From the NCBI GenBank assembly GCA_017999075.1, contig JAGOBX010000227.1, forward strand, positions 1 through 6,197: a stretch of 6,197 nucleotides of DNA. Direction: 5' to 3'. The notes beneath the pieces were generated by a model that ran no database searches, had not been told where the DNA came from, and saw only the letters and a program-made list of their open reading frames with translations. Each line of letters starts with the position of its first letter. The first letter of the stretch is position 1. Position numbers and translations under genes: made by a program. Below are positions 1-6,197 of this stretch, in pieces. The stretch comes from JAGOBX01 sp017999075 [NCBI: Candidatus Babelota bacterium] (GTDB lineage: Bacteria; JAGOBX01).

Positions 1-1017
1 ATACAGGATTCTGTTAAGAATAAAACCGAGCTTTTATTTCGGGAGGCTAATGTTACTATTTTTCCGTCTGACAAATGGGAATTGAAAGCCGGACGTCAGA
101 TATTGACTTGGGGAACTGGAGATATGGTTTTTGTAAATGATTTGTTCCCTAAAGATTGGAATTCTTTTTTTCTCGGACGCGATGATGAATATCTTAAGTT
201 TCCTTCAGATGTATTGAAGTTATCAGTTTTTTCTAATGCGGGAACGTTTAATTTTGTCATATCTCCCGAATTTTCTTCCGACGATTATATTACAGGTGAA
301 CGTATGTCGTATTGGGGACCTGCAGGATTGACTGGAAATATTTTTAATGATTCAAAACCTGAGTCGAAAATTCAAAATGCGGAATATCATTTTAGATTTT
401 CTAAAAATATTTATGATATTGAATTTGCGTTATATTCTTATAAAGGTTTTATGAAAAGACCTCTAGGATTTGACAATAATTCAGGATTAGGATTTTTTCC
501 TAAACTTGCAGTTCACGGGTTTAGCGGAAGAAGACAGTTATTTGGCGGAATAATAAATTTTGAAACAGGATTTTATGATTCGATCGAAGACAGAAACGGG
601 AAAAATCTGATGATAGAAAATTCTATGATCAAATCAGTAATTGGTTTTGAAAAAGAAATAAAACAGAATTTTACAGCGGCAATTCAATATTTTTCCGAAT
701 ATATGCTTGATTATTCGAACTATCGAATTTCTTCTGTAAATATGGGGCAGGAACCTTTGAAAGAAAAAAATCATGATTGGATAACATTGCGTTTGACTAA
801 TCTGAGAAAACAGCAAACGTTGATTTTATCAATGTTTGGTTATTATTCACCTGCTGAAGAAGATTGGCATTTAAGACCTGCTGCTACATATAAAATGTCC
901 GATCAGGTTTCAATAGCTTGTGGGTTAAATATTTTTGGTGGAAAATATGACTATACATTTTTTGGGCAGCTTGAAGATAATACTAATATGTATGCCCGTT
1001 TAAGATATTCTTTTTAA
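1..1017 (+). CDS. Outer-membrane beta-barrel protein, DUF1302-like (5' partial)
   Basis: The frame is open from the first base of the window, so the gene starts upstream; 338 codons are visible, ending in tandem TAA TAA stops. A TTG at position 82 could be taken as a start, but coding sequence continues before it without a break and no Shine-Dalgarno site precedes it. The product alternates polar and hydrophobic/aromatic residues in short strands separated by polar turns. It ends in YARLRYSF, with the terminal Phe typical of Bam-recognised outer-membrane barrels. Near visible residues 31-53 it carries a GRQ...WG.GD...NDLFPKDW segment, which resembles the 'GRQ..WG' strand of DUF1302-type barrels. 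No transmembrane helix is apparent. The likely location is the outer membrane, perhaps as a pore or export partner. I recall related proteins beside RND-type exporters and lipoprotein-sorting proteins, but the upstream neighbour is not visible. The barrel call is fairly secure; the family name is tentative and the substrate is unknown. Confidence 0.75.
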   Translation: MQDSVKNKTELLFREANVTIFPSDKWELKAGRQILTWGTGDMVFVNDLFPKDWNSFFLGRDDEYLKFPSDVLKLSVFSNAGTFNFVISPEFSSDDYITGERMSYWGPAGLTGNIFNDSKPESKIQNAEYHFRFSKNIYDIEFALYSYKGFMKRPLGFDNNSGLGFFPKLAVHGFSGRRQLFGGIINFETGFYDSIEDRNGKNLMIENSMIKSVIGFEKEIKQNFTAAIQYFSEYMLDYSNYRISSVNMGQEPLKEKNHDWITLRLTNLRKQQTLILSMFGYYSPAEEDWHLRPAATYKMSDQVSIACGLNIFGGKYDYTFFGQLEDNTNMYARLRYSF

Positions 1018-1021
1018 TAAA

Positions 1022-1049
1022 AATTCAAAAATTGAATTGTAATTTTTTT
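1022..1049 (+). terminator. Weak putative intrinsic terminator of the barrel gene
   Basis: Just after the tandem stop codons, AATTCAA (1022-1028) and TTGAATT (1032-1038) form a perfect 7-bp stem with an AAA loop. A run of seven T residues (1043-1049) follows after four bases. Position and T tract fit an intrinsic terminator, but the stem has only one G-C pair and would be weak, so termination may instead rely on another factor or on the larger palindrome downstream. Confidence 0.4.
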
Positions 1050-1118
1050 AACACAAGATAAAAAACATTTTATGGCACACATACCATTAGGGGGCTGACT
1101 AATAAGTTGAAAAAGTAA

Positions 1119-1137
1119 CTCGAACCTCAGGTTTGAG
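1119..1137. repeat. Internal hairpin 1 of the palindromic element
   Basis: An 8-bp stem, CTCGAACC with GGTTTGAG including one G-T pair, closes on a three-base TCA loop. It lies in the left arm only, so it makes the element asymmetric and could mark its orientation. Confidence 0.5.
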
Positions 1138-1167
1138 AAAAATTTTATAATTGATACTAAACAGTTT

Positions 1168-1188
1168 AATCAATGCAGAGCATTGATT
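1168..1188. repeat. Internal hairpin 2 of the palindromic element
   Basis: A perfect 9-bp stem, AATCAATGC with GCATTGATT, has an AGA loop. It sits at the apex of the larger fold made by the outer 19-bp and inner 9-bp stems. Confidence 0.55.
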
Positions 1189-1220
1189 TACATTATAAAA
1201 ATCAACTTATTAGTCAGCCC

Positions 1221-1336
1221 TTTGAAAGGTATCAATCCTTCATTATACTGTTAGAATTATATATCTTTTCAAACTATCATATATAAATTATTGCAGCAGC
1301 ATAAATAAAAAAATAATAAAAATACCACGCTGTTAA
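1221..1336. other. Non-coding spacer with no recognisable signal
   Basis: This AT-rich stretch separates the palindromic element from the stop codon of the STAS-kinase gene. I see no open frame with a ribosome binding site and no tRNA-like fold. I also see no GC-rich hairpin plus T tract that would clearly terminate the minus-strand transcript. Only a loose pairing (TTTGAAA 1221-1227 with TTTCAAA 1267-1273) is present. The minus-strand unit may therefore be terminated by the palindromic element or by a factor-dependent mechanism. Confidence 0.5.
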
Positions 1337-3775
1337 TTAATCTTTTTTGTTTTTTTCTATGTCAAAAATCTGTTTGACAAGCATTGCAGCAGTGTAAACT
1401 GCGCATTTTTTTCGTATCATTGGAACGCTTATATAAGAAACTACAGGATAAGTCCATTCAAGCAAAGCTATTATATAAGGAATTAAATTTGTTTCAAATA
1501 AAGTTACCTTATCTGCATAATATCTCATTCTGCAGATTGTTTTATAAGCTTTGTTCACCATTGGATCAGAACCTGAATAATTGAATTTTATATAATCGTC
1601 AAACCGTTTAGTTTGAGTGACAGTTTGAATGAATTTTAATAATTCTGTTAAATCCTGCTGATTATCAATTTTTGTCATTTCGAAAAGTACAATAGGTTCC
1701 AATCTTGCAAAATCAACTGTTATATTGGTTTTTTTGCATTCTGAAAAATCAATTACATAAATATTTTCTTTATCATCAATCAAAATATTTTTCATATTCA
1801 GATCTCCGTGAGTAATTCCTGTATACCAGTGGTAGGCAATTTTTTTACGTTTAGGATATTCATATTTGTAAAAATTGAACGGGTTAGGCAATTCTATTCC
1901 GAGTTCAGGGCATTGTATGGTTTTTGTTTCTGGAGAAATACCCATTTCTTTTTCAGCATCTCCAAGTATATTTGAAAACAATTTACCTGGATCCTGTTCT
2001 TCGTAAGGGTGAATTTCTTCCCATTTCGGCTGACCATACCATGGTTTAAGTATGTCAGTAAAAACTCTGTCAAATAATTCGATAATTTTTTCTGGGTTGT
2101 CATCTTTATAAATATTTTCAAGCCATGTGAGTTTTCCTGCACTCCCTGTAATTCCGACAAAATTATAACGTAATCCTGACCATTTTCCGCAATTTGCTAC
2201 GCCCATAATTGTAGTGCTGTTATTTAATATGAATTTTTCAACACATAACTTGTAAGCATCAACCTCTTTTTTTGTCAGTTCTATTGAACCTATTTTCATT
2301 ACAGTAGGAAGAATTTTTCTTCCGTCTTTATCAAAACTGTTGACGCGGAATGTTGCAGAACTGAAACCTCCTTGAAGAGGAGTTATAACTACTTTAGAAG
2401 AATCATTATAAATTCTTCTGGTTATGAATTCCCATTCTTCGCGAAAATCATAATTTCCTTCTACTTCGATTTTTATTTGTTTTTCTTTGCCTGGTCTTAT
2501 TGAACCTGGCGTAAATAACCAAATTTTGCATGAAGTAACAGTTGTAGAAGAATTTAAATGGGAAACATTTTTTAAATATTCCAGATTAGCAAGATTTTTA
2601 ATCATTGAATTCAAATCTGATGATTGTTCAATAATATTATCAGGATCACTGTATTCAACAGAATGCGTATGCGCAGAAATATTGTTTTGCGATTTATATG
2701 ATGTTAAATTGTCCAAAAATGATTTTATTGTTTCATTTCCGAATTTATATGAAATATTATCTTTGGCTGCTACTGCAATGGAAAAAATGTTATCAGCCCT
2801 TTTTTGAATGTCTCCTATTTTTATTACGTTATGTTTTAAATTAATAAGATTGTGTTCTTCGTCAGGACGTCGGTCAATAACTGTCGTTTTATTGATGGAT
2901 ATGTCTGATATATTTTTATAAAAAGAACTATTAATTTTATCGATTTTAGCTTGCAATATAATTCCTATCATGCTGTTTTCTGAACCTGTAAGTTCGTTTG
3001 CAATGATAAACATATCGGATAAAATTTCGTCAATAACAGCAGGCTGTCCTTTGTATTCAATTGAAGCGGATGGATTGCCTGAAATTCCGAATCCTGATAA
3101 CACAAACATATTTGCGTCAGACGGATGTTCGGGAATTATAAAATCAGAAATATTGTGATTGTCTGCAGGCACAGTTCCGCAAAATTTTTTTGCTGATATG
3201 AATTCTCCAGTTCCTGCTAAAGCCTGATGTTTGTTTATTCCGAACCCGCCTGTGCCTGCGGCAAATTCAAGTTCTTCAAGATTTACCTGAACAAGATTTT
3301 CAGACTCAATATTTTTACCTGATTGCTGATTGAAATTCCCCCATATATCTATAAATGATGATTGAGTTCCAAGATTGTTTATTGTATATTTTTTGTTATT
3401 GATTGATTTTTCAATACTTCCTGCTGATGACGCTATGTTTGAAAAAAAATATTTTTTCGCTTCTTCAACTGTGCTGTAAAATGAAAAAATTTTTGTCATA
3501 CCTGTCATATCTATTACGTTGATAATATCCAAAGATGCGCCTGATATTAAAACCGAACCTTTTTTTTTATTGCATTCTTTTTGAAGTTTCAATAAAGAAC
3601 GTATTCCTGCGCTTGATAAATATTCAACTTTAGACAAGTCAAGTATTATGCTGTTATAATTTTCATCAATGCTTTTAACTTTTTCATCTATGATATTTGC
3701 ACCATAAGCATCTAATCTTCCGGACAATTTAAATAGGGTTATATTTTTATCTTTTTCAATTATAGAATCAAACAT
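1337..3775 (-). CDS. STAS domain / APH-like kinase fusion protein
   Basis: An 812-aa protein with no signal peptide or membrane helix, so cytoplasmic. Residues 1-110 form a STAS (anti-sigma-factor-antagonist-like) domain. The segment LDLSKVEYLSSAGIRSLL (45-62) matches the phosphoacceptor loop of SpoIIAA/RsbV proteins, with Ser55 in the position usually phosphorylated. Residues about 165-365 form an unassigned region with glycine-rich AAGTGGFG (172-179) and VLSGFGISG (225-233). Residues about 365-410 look like a polar linker. Residues about 415-800 form a protein-kinase/aminoglycoside-phosphotransferase-like domain: a glycine-rich loop QGGFSSATF (468-476), a candidate ATP-anchoring Lys494 (VMKIG), Glu504, the catalytic HGDLNMKNIL (656-665, Asp658 and Asn663) and the metal-binding IDFSE (675-679, Asp676). 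All key residues appear intact. The C-terminal part resembles what I recall as 'ternary complex associated domain 9', but this is unverified. It follows the thioredoxin-fold gene by 23 bp and is probably co-transcribed. The substrate is unknown; the STAS serine is an attractive candidate. Confidence 0.8.
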   Translation of the reverse strand: MFDSIIEKDKNITLFKLSGRLDAYGANIIDEKVKSIDENYNSIILDLSKVEYLSSAGIRSLLKLQKECNKKKGSVLISGASLDIINVIDMTGMTKIFSFYSTVEEAKKYFFSNIASSAGSIEKSINNKKYTINNLGTQSSFIDIWGNFNQQSGKNIESENLVQVNLEELEFAAGTGGFGINKHQALAGTGEFISAKKFCGTVPADNHNISDFIIPEHPSDANMFVLSGFGISGNPSASIEYKGQPAVIDEILSDMFIIANELTGSENSMIGIILQAKIDKINSSFYKNISDISINKTTVIDRRPDEEHNLINLKHNVIKIGDIQKRADNIFSIAVAAKDNISYKFGNETIKSFLDNLTSYKSQNNISAHTHSVEYSDPDNIIEQSSDLNSMIKNLANLEYLKNVSHLNSSTTVTSCKIWLFTPGSIRPGKEKQIKIEVEGNYDFREEWEFITRRIYNDSSKVVITPLQGGFSSATFRVNSFDKDGRKILPTVMKIGSIELTKKEVDAYKLCVEKFILNNSTTIMGVANCGKWSGLRYNFVGITGSAGKLTWLENIYKDDNPEKIIELFDRVFTDILKPWYGQPKWEEIHPYEEQDPGKLFSNILGDAEKEMGISPETKTIQCPELGIELPNPFNFYKYEYPKRKKIAYHWYTGITHGDLNMKNILIDDKENIYVIDFSECKKTNITVDFARLEPIVLFEMTKIDNQQDLTELLKFIQTVTQTKRFDDYIKFNYSGSDPMVNKAYKTICRMRYYADKVTLFETNLIPYIIALLEWTYPVVSYISVPMIRKKCAVYTAAMLVKQIFDIEKNKKD

Positions 3776-3785
3776 ATTAAGAACT

Positions 3786-3790
3786 CTCCT
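3786..3790 (-). promoter_or_regulatory. Ribosome binding site of the STAS-kinase gene
   Basis: AGGAG, within AAGGAGAG, lies 10 bases before the ATG at 3775-3773. It falls inside the 23-bp gap to the preceding stop codon and supports both this start and translation from a shared message. Confidence 0.75.
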
Positions 3791-3798
3791 TTTTAAAA

Positions 3799-6015
3799 TT
3801 AATTATTTGATAAATTTTTAAGTATTTGATCCAATCCTTGCATAGGATGACCATGCCATACAATTTTTCCTGTTTTATCAATCACAAAAGAATGAGGAAT
3901 TGCTGATTCTTTGAATTTTTCCATATAGTTATACCATGAGGTTCCTTTATTATCAAGTGCTATTATAATGCCTTTTTTACTTTCGTCAGCCTCGTTTAAA
4001 AAATTTTTAACTGTGTCAATGTCTTCATCTGTTATACCGATTATAACCACATCGTTTTTATATTTTTTTTGAAGTTCTGTAAGATGTGTCATATTTTCAA
4101 TACACGGAGGACACCAAGTTGCCCAAAAATCCAATACAACTATTCTTTTTCCAATTTCCTCTTCTAATTTTATAGGACTGCCTTTCACCCATTCTTTTAT
4201 ATCAATCGGTTCTGAATTTTCGGAAATTATCTGCGGCGAATTTTTTGCTGAAGAATTTTGCATCAGCTGTTCCTGTGCTATTTTTGTTGAAATTTGAACT
4301 AATGATTTAATAGGCTGTGTAGGAATATTTATGTTGAACCTTGCTTTATTATCTGAAAAAATTAAATTCATGGATACAGGTTCTTCACCTGAAGCGTCAA
4401 TTTCAGAATATAGTTTTGAAACGGCATCAGGAGGTTTTGGTCCTTTGGGTATAATTTCTGACATATTGCTGAATATAAATTTGAAAAAATTCAGCAAATA
4501 TACTTGAAAAAAACCTGTTGAACCAGCGATTTTTTTTGAATTAATAGAATTTAATAATTTTAAATTATCGATTTTGTCTGTGCGGCTGTCAATAATTTTT
4601 TTGTAAACCTCGCCATTTTTCAAATCGCCGTAATAGAAAAAACCTGTGTTGTCAATTGTAAACCATGAATATCCGAAATAATTTCCGTACATTGCCCTGA
4701 ATTGTTGAGACATGTCTTTTTGAGCTGAATCATTGGTGGTGGCGAAATTAAACATTTGACCGTAGATTCCGATATTTTTATATTTGTCTGAAATAAGATT
4801 TTTTTCGATTTCCAATCCCATAGGTTTATAGAAAACATCATATAATTTTTTGTTGTATTCGTTGAAAAAATCAAGGAATATGTCGGTAAACTGATTTGAA
4901 TCTTTTAAATCTGAAGCATAGATAATAGACATTTTATTAGATTGATTTTTAAAAACTCCTTCAACAAAATTACCATCAATTAAGGTTATGATTTTATCAA
5001 TGTTTTTTTTTATTTTTTCTTTAATTTCAGTAAATTCATTTTTTTTATCTGTCGCTTTTAATACTTCATCAACAATTTTTGTCCACAAGTAATCAGTTAT
5101 TTTTTTTTGATATTCGGAATTAAAATAACCTCCTGCAGTAAAAAAATATTCTTCGTCAGGAAGTTTTTTTATCAGATCAGAATTGAATTCTTTTTGTTTG
5201 GAAAAAAAATCAGAAAGCATTGAATTTGGTTTTACCGTTACTTCAAAATCGTAAGTTAAATTTAAAGCAGATATCTCCAATGAAAATTCAATTTCCGAAA
5301 TCTGTTCCGCTGGTTTAATAACCAAATCTTTAATTACTTTTAAACCGATTTTTTCAAGCAATTTAGTATCGTTTACTTCGTTTTCTCCGTTGAAATTTTT
5401 ATTATTTTCAATTTCGGCTTTTTTGAAAAAAATATCTATATCCGGTTTCCATAATGAATAAATTTTTCTAAAATCAAATTTTGCATAAATAGTTTTATCT
5501 GTTTTATCAGATGAAATTTCATCAATAGAATTCATAGTGTCTTTAAAATTTTCAAAAATATTTTTTGAACAAATTACAGCAATATTGTTTTTTAATTTAT
5601 AAAATTTGTAAGCATCAGGCGAAGTGTCAGGATTTGAGTTTAATGGCGATTCGAAATCAGGAGCAGAATAATAAAATAACAGAATATTTGATTTTGAGTA
5701 TAGTTTAGGATTTAAAAATACTATCTTGACAGGCTGACTGTAATCTGCTGAATTTAATCCGAGTTTTTGCTGTAACTGAGCTGATAGTGTCATTATTGCA
5801 AACTGGCTTACCTGAGGATTTATTTCGTTAAGAAATTCTCCAAGCTGTTTCAATGATTCGCTTAAATCAGGAATATATACTTCGCCTATTTTTTCATTGA
5901 TTTTTATAGAAGAACCATCGAAAATATTATCATCAGCTCTAACTGAATAGAAGAGTGTTGAAAAAAATATGATAAGAAAACAACATATAAATTTAAACTT
6001 GAAATTATAACTCAT
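3799..6015 (-). CDS. Exported protein with large N-terminal region and C-terminal TlpA-like thioredoxin domain
   Basis: A 738-aa protein. Residues 1-27 look like a Sec signal peptide: basic/polar start, hydrophobic core FICCFLIIFFSTLF (9-22), probable cleavage after VRA (25-27). There is no lipobox, so it is likely periplasmic. Residues about 28-570 match nothing I can name. They are rich in Lys, Asn, Ile and Phe, and the LPDEEYFFTAGGYF stretch (285-298) faintly recalls DUF3352-like exported proteins. A polar linker (about 575-605) leads to a thioredoxin-fold domain (about 606-738) of the TlpA/ResA/AhpC-TSA type: strand IVVLDFWATWCPPC (625-638) with active-site Cys635 and Cys638, and the cis-proline segment AIPHSFVID (705-713, Pro707). 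Such domains reduce or exchange disulfides in exported proteins or c-type cytochromes. Apart from the active-site pair, the mature chain has only one cysteine, Cys149. Typical TlpA-like proteins are about 150-200 aa, so this one is unusually long. The ATG has a strong Shine-Dalgarno site. It is the first gene of the unit with the STAS-kinase. Confidence 0.8.
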   Translation of the reverse strand: MSYNFKFKFICCFLIIFFSTLFYSVRADDNIFDGSSIKINEKIGEVYIPDLSESLKQLGEFLNEINPQVSQFAIMTLSAQLQQKLGLNSADYSQPVKIVFLNPKLYSKSNILLFYYSAPDFESPLNSNPDTSPDAYKFYKLKNNIAVICSKNIFENFKDTMNSIDEISSDKTDKTIYAKFDFRKIYSLWKPDIDIFFKKAEIENNKNFNGENEVNDTKLLEKIGLKVIKDLVIKPAEQISEIEFSLEISALNLTYDFEVTVKPNSMLSDFFSKQKEFNSDLIKKLPDEEYFFTAGGYFNSEYQKKITDYLWTKIVDEVLKATDKKNEFTEIKEKIKKNIDKIITLIDGNFVEGVFKNQSNKMSIIYASDLKDSNQFTDIFLDFFNEYNKKLYDVFYKPMGLEIEKNLISDKYKNIGIYGQMFNFATTNDSAQKDMSQQFRAMYGNYFGYSWFTIDNTGFFYYGDLKNGEVYKKIIDSRTDKIDNLKLLNSINSKKIAGSTGFFQVYLLNFFKFIFSNMSEIIPKGPKPPDAVSKLYSEIDASGEEPVSMNLIFSDNKARFNINIPTQPIKSLVQISTKIAQEQLMQNSSAKNSPQIISENSEPIDIKEWVKGSPIKLEEEIGKRIVVLDFWATWCPPCIENMTHLTELQKKYKNDVVIIGITDEDIDTVKNFLNEADESKKGIIIALDNKGTSWYNYMEKFKESAIPHSFVIDKTGKIVWHGHPMQGLDQILKNLSNN

Positions 6016-6021
6016 TAGTTT

Positions 6022-6026
6022 CCTCC
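6022..6026 (-). promoter_or_regulatory. Ribosome binding site of the thioredoxin-fold gene
   Basis: GGAGG lies six bases before the ATG at 6015-6013. It is near-perfect in sequence and spacing, and fixes the start immediately ahead of the signal peptide. Confidence 0.8.
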
Positions 6027-6047
6027 GTTGAATTGACTTGTTGTAAT

Positions 6048-6076
6048 ATTTTATTTTGTAAAAACGAAAAATTCAA
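6048..6076 (-). promoter_or_regulatory. Putative sigma-70-type promoter of the two-gene unit
   Basis: Reading the minus strand, TTGAAT (6076-6071, four of six to TTGACA) is followed by an optimal 17-base spacer and TAAAAT (6053-6048, five of six to TATAAT). Transcription would start near 6041, giving a leader of about 26 bases that contains the ribosome binding site. The region is very AT-rich, which raises the chance of accidental matches, and read-through from the upstream CDF-like gene remains possible. Confidence 0.5.
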
Positions 6077-6105
6077 ATATAATCTTATTTTATACTAATA
6101 ATTAT

Positions 6106-6197
6106 TTATAATTTTGAATTACCGGGTTCGATATGAATCAGTACATCGTATATATTTTCAATGTTTTTCATAATGTCAGATTTCAATTGAGTAGCTA
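6106..6197 (-). CDS. C-terminal end of a probable cation diffusion facilitator (CDF) transporter (5' partial)
   Basis: Only the last 29 complete codons and a TAA stop (6108-6106) lie in the window; the rest is beyond the right edge. The visible tail includes IMKNIENIYDVLIHIEPGN followed by SKL. This resembles the last strand of the cytoplasmic C-terminal dimerisation domain of CDF metal exporters, where an 'xVxIHIEP'-type segment closes the ferredoxin-like fold. CDF proteins export Zn2+, Fe2+, Mn2+ or similar ions across the inner membrane in exchange for protons; the metal cannot be read from this tail. It is on the same strand as the thioredoxin-fold gene, 90 bp upstream of it, and that gap contains a candidate promoter, so co-transcription is uncertain. 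The coding status is well supported, the family call moderately so. Confidence 0.6.
   Translation of the reverse strand, partial: ATQLKSDIMKNIENIYDVLIHIEPGNSKL

Larger units (their letters stand above)
1092..1220. mobile_element. 129-bp palindromic element with 19-bp perfect terminal inverted repeats (MITE-like)
   Basis: The ends GGGCTGACTAATAAGTTGA (1092-1110) and its exact reverse complement (1202-1220) are perfect 19-bp inverted repeats, and pairing stops abruptly on both sides. Inside, TTTTATAAT (1143-1151) pairs with ATTATAAAA (1192-1200), stacking almost directly on the outer stem with one unpaired base on the right side. Two small hairpins branch off: CTCGAACC/GGTTTGAG (1119-1126 with 1130-1137, one G-T pair) and AATCAATGC/GCATTGATT (1168-1176 with 1180-1188, loop AGA). 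No transposase can fit and there is no coding frame. Sharp identical ends are typical of a MITE mobilised by a full-length insertion sequence elsewhere in the genome; the parent IS family cannot be named with confidence. No clear target-site duplication is visible. Alternatively it could be a structured RNA or a bidirectional termination/REP-like element between the converging genes. Confidence 0.65.

Noticed and set aside
82-84. TTG as the true start of the barrel gene
   Set aside because: The reading frame continues to the left edge with barrel-like sequence, there is no ribosome binding site, and the protein would lack a signal peptide.
634-816. Open frame of 60 codons on the minus strand inside the barrel gene
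   Set aside because: It is antisense to a convincing coding region and its translation has no recognisable domain; AT-rich coding sequence readily gives such frames.
1202-1223. Palindromic element as a classical intrinsic terminator
   Set aside because: The long stem is followed by only three T residues on the plus strand and none on the minus strand, and the loop is about 90 bases, so it does not fit the standard form.
1081-1232. Outer flanking inverted pentamer ATACC/GGTAT around the palindromic element
   Set aside because: Five bases with unequal spacing to the element ends is within chance expectation in this composition; it does not extend the 19-bp stems.
1894-2160. Open frame of 88 codons in another minus-strand frame within the STAS-kinase gene
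   Set aside because: It overlaps the conserved kinase-domain coding sequence entirely and has no domain or independent ribosome binding site.
2487-2807. Open frame of 106 codons on the plus strand opposite the STAS-kinase gene
   Set aside because: It is the reverse of a well-supported coding frame; the protein shows no coherent domain and no convincing start signal.
4620-4874. Open frame of 84 codons in another minus-strand frame within the thioredoxin-fold gene
   Set aside because: It lies wholly inside the long continuous frame, which has a signal peptide and a C-terminal catalytic domain.
6033-6061. Plus-strand promoter-like TTGACT with a downstream AT-rich box
   Set aside because: The -10 match at acceptable spacing is poor, and it would read into the 3' end of the CDF-like gene with no plus-strand gene in view.

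Overview
The window is an AT-rich, protein-coding stretch from a diderm (Gram-negative-type) bacterium. The evidence is an outer-membrane beta-barrel protein ending in a C-terminal phenylalanine, an exported thioredoxin-fold protein, Shine-Dalgarno sites close to the consensus, and a strong A/T preference at third codon positions. The taxon cannot be fixed from the sequence. Similar barrel and STAS/kinase sequences come to mind from sulfate-reducing Desulfobacterota, but that is recollection only.

Layout: (1) positions 1-1017, plus strand, hold the 3' part of a beta-barrel gene whose start lies upstream of the window. (2) Positions 1018-1336 are a non-coding gap between converging genes. The gap holds a weak AT-rich hairpin with a T tract, then a compact 129-bp element bounded by perfect 19-bp inverted repeats with further internal hairpins. 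That element is probably a MITE or another non-autonomous palindromic insertion. (3) Positions 1337-6015, minus strand, hold a two-gene unit read right to left: a 738-aa secreted protein with a C-terminal TlpA-like thioredoxin domain, then, 23 bp further on, an 812-aa cytoplasmic protein with an N-terminal STAS domain, an unassigned middle and a C-terminal APH-like kinase domain. A good promoter (TTGAAT, 17 bp, TAAAAT) and a strong ribosome binding site precede the unit. (4) Positions 6106-6197, minus strand, carry the last 29 codons of a gene whose end looks like a cation diffusion facilitator (CDF) metal transporter.

The most interesting item is the STAS-kinase fusion. STAS partner-switch proteins are usually phosphorylated by a separate GHKL-type kinase, whereas here a different kind of kinase with an apparently complete catalytic set is on the same chain. 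Its tight linkage to an exported redox-type protein suggests, as inference only, that envelope state and cytoplasmic phospho-signalling may be connected.
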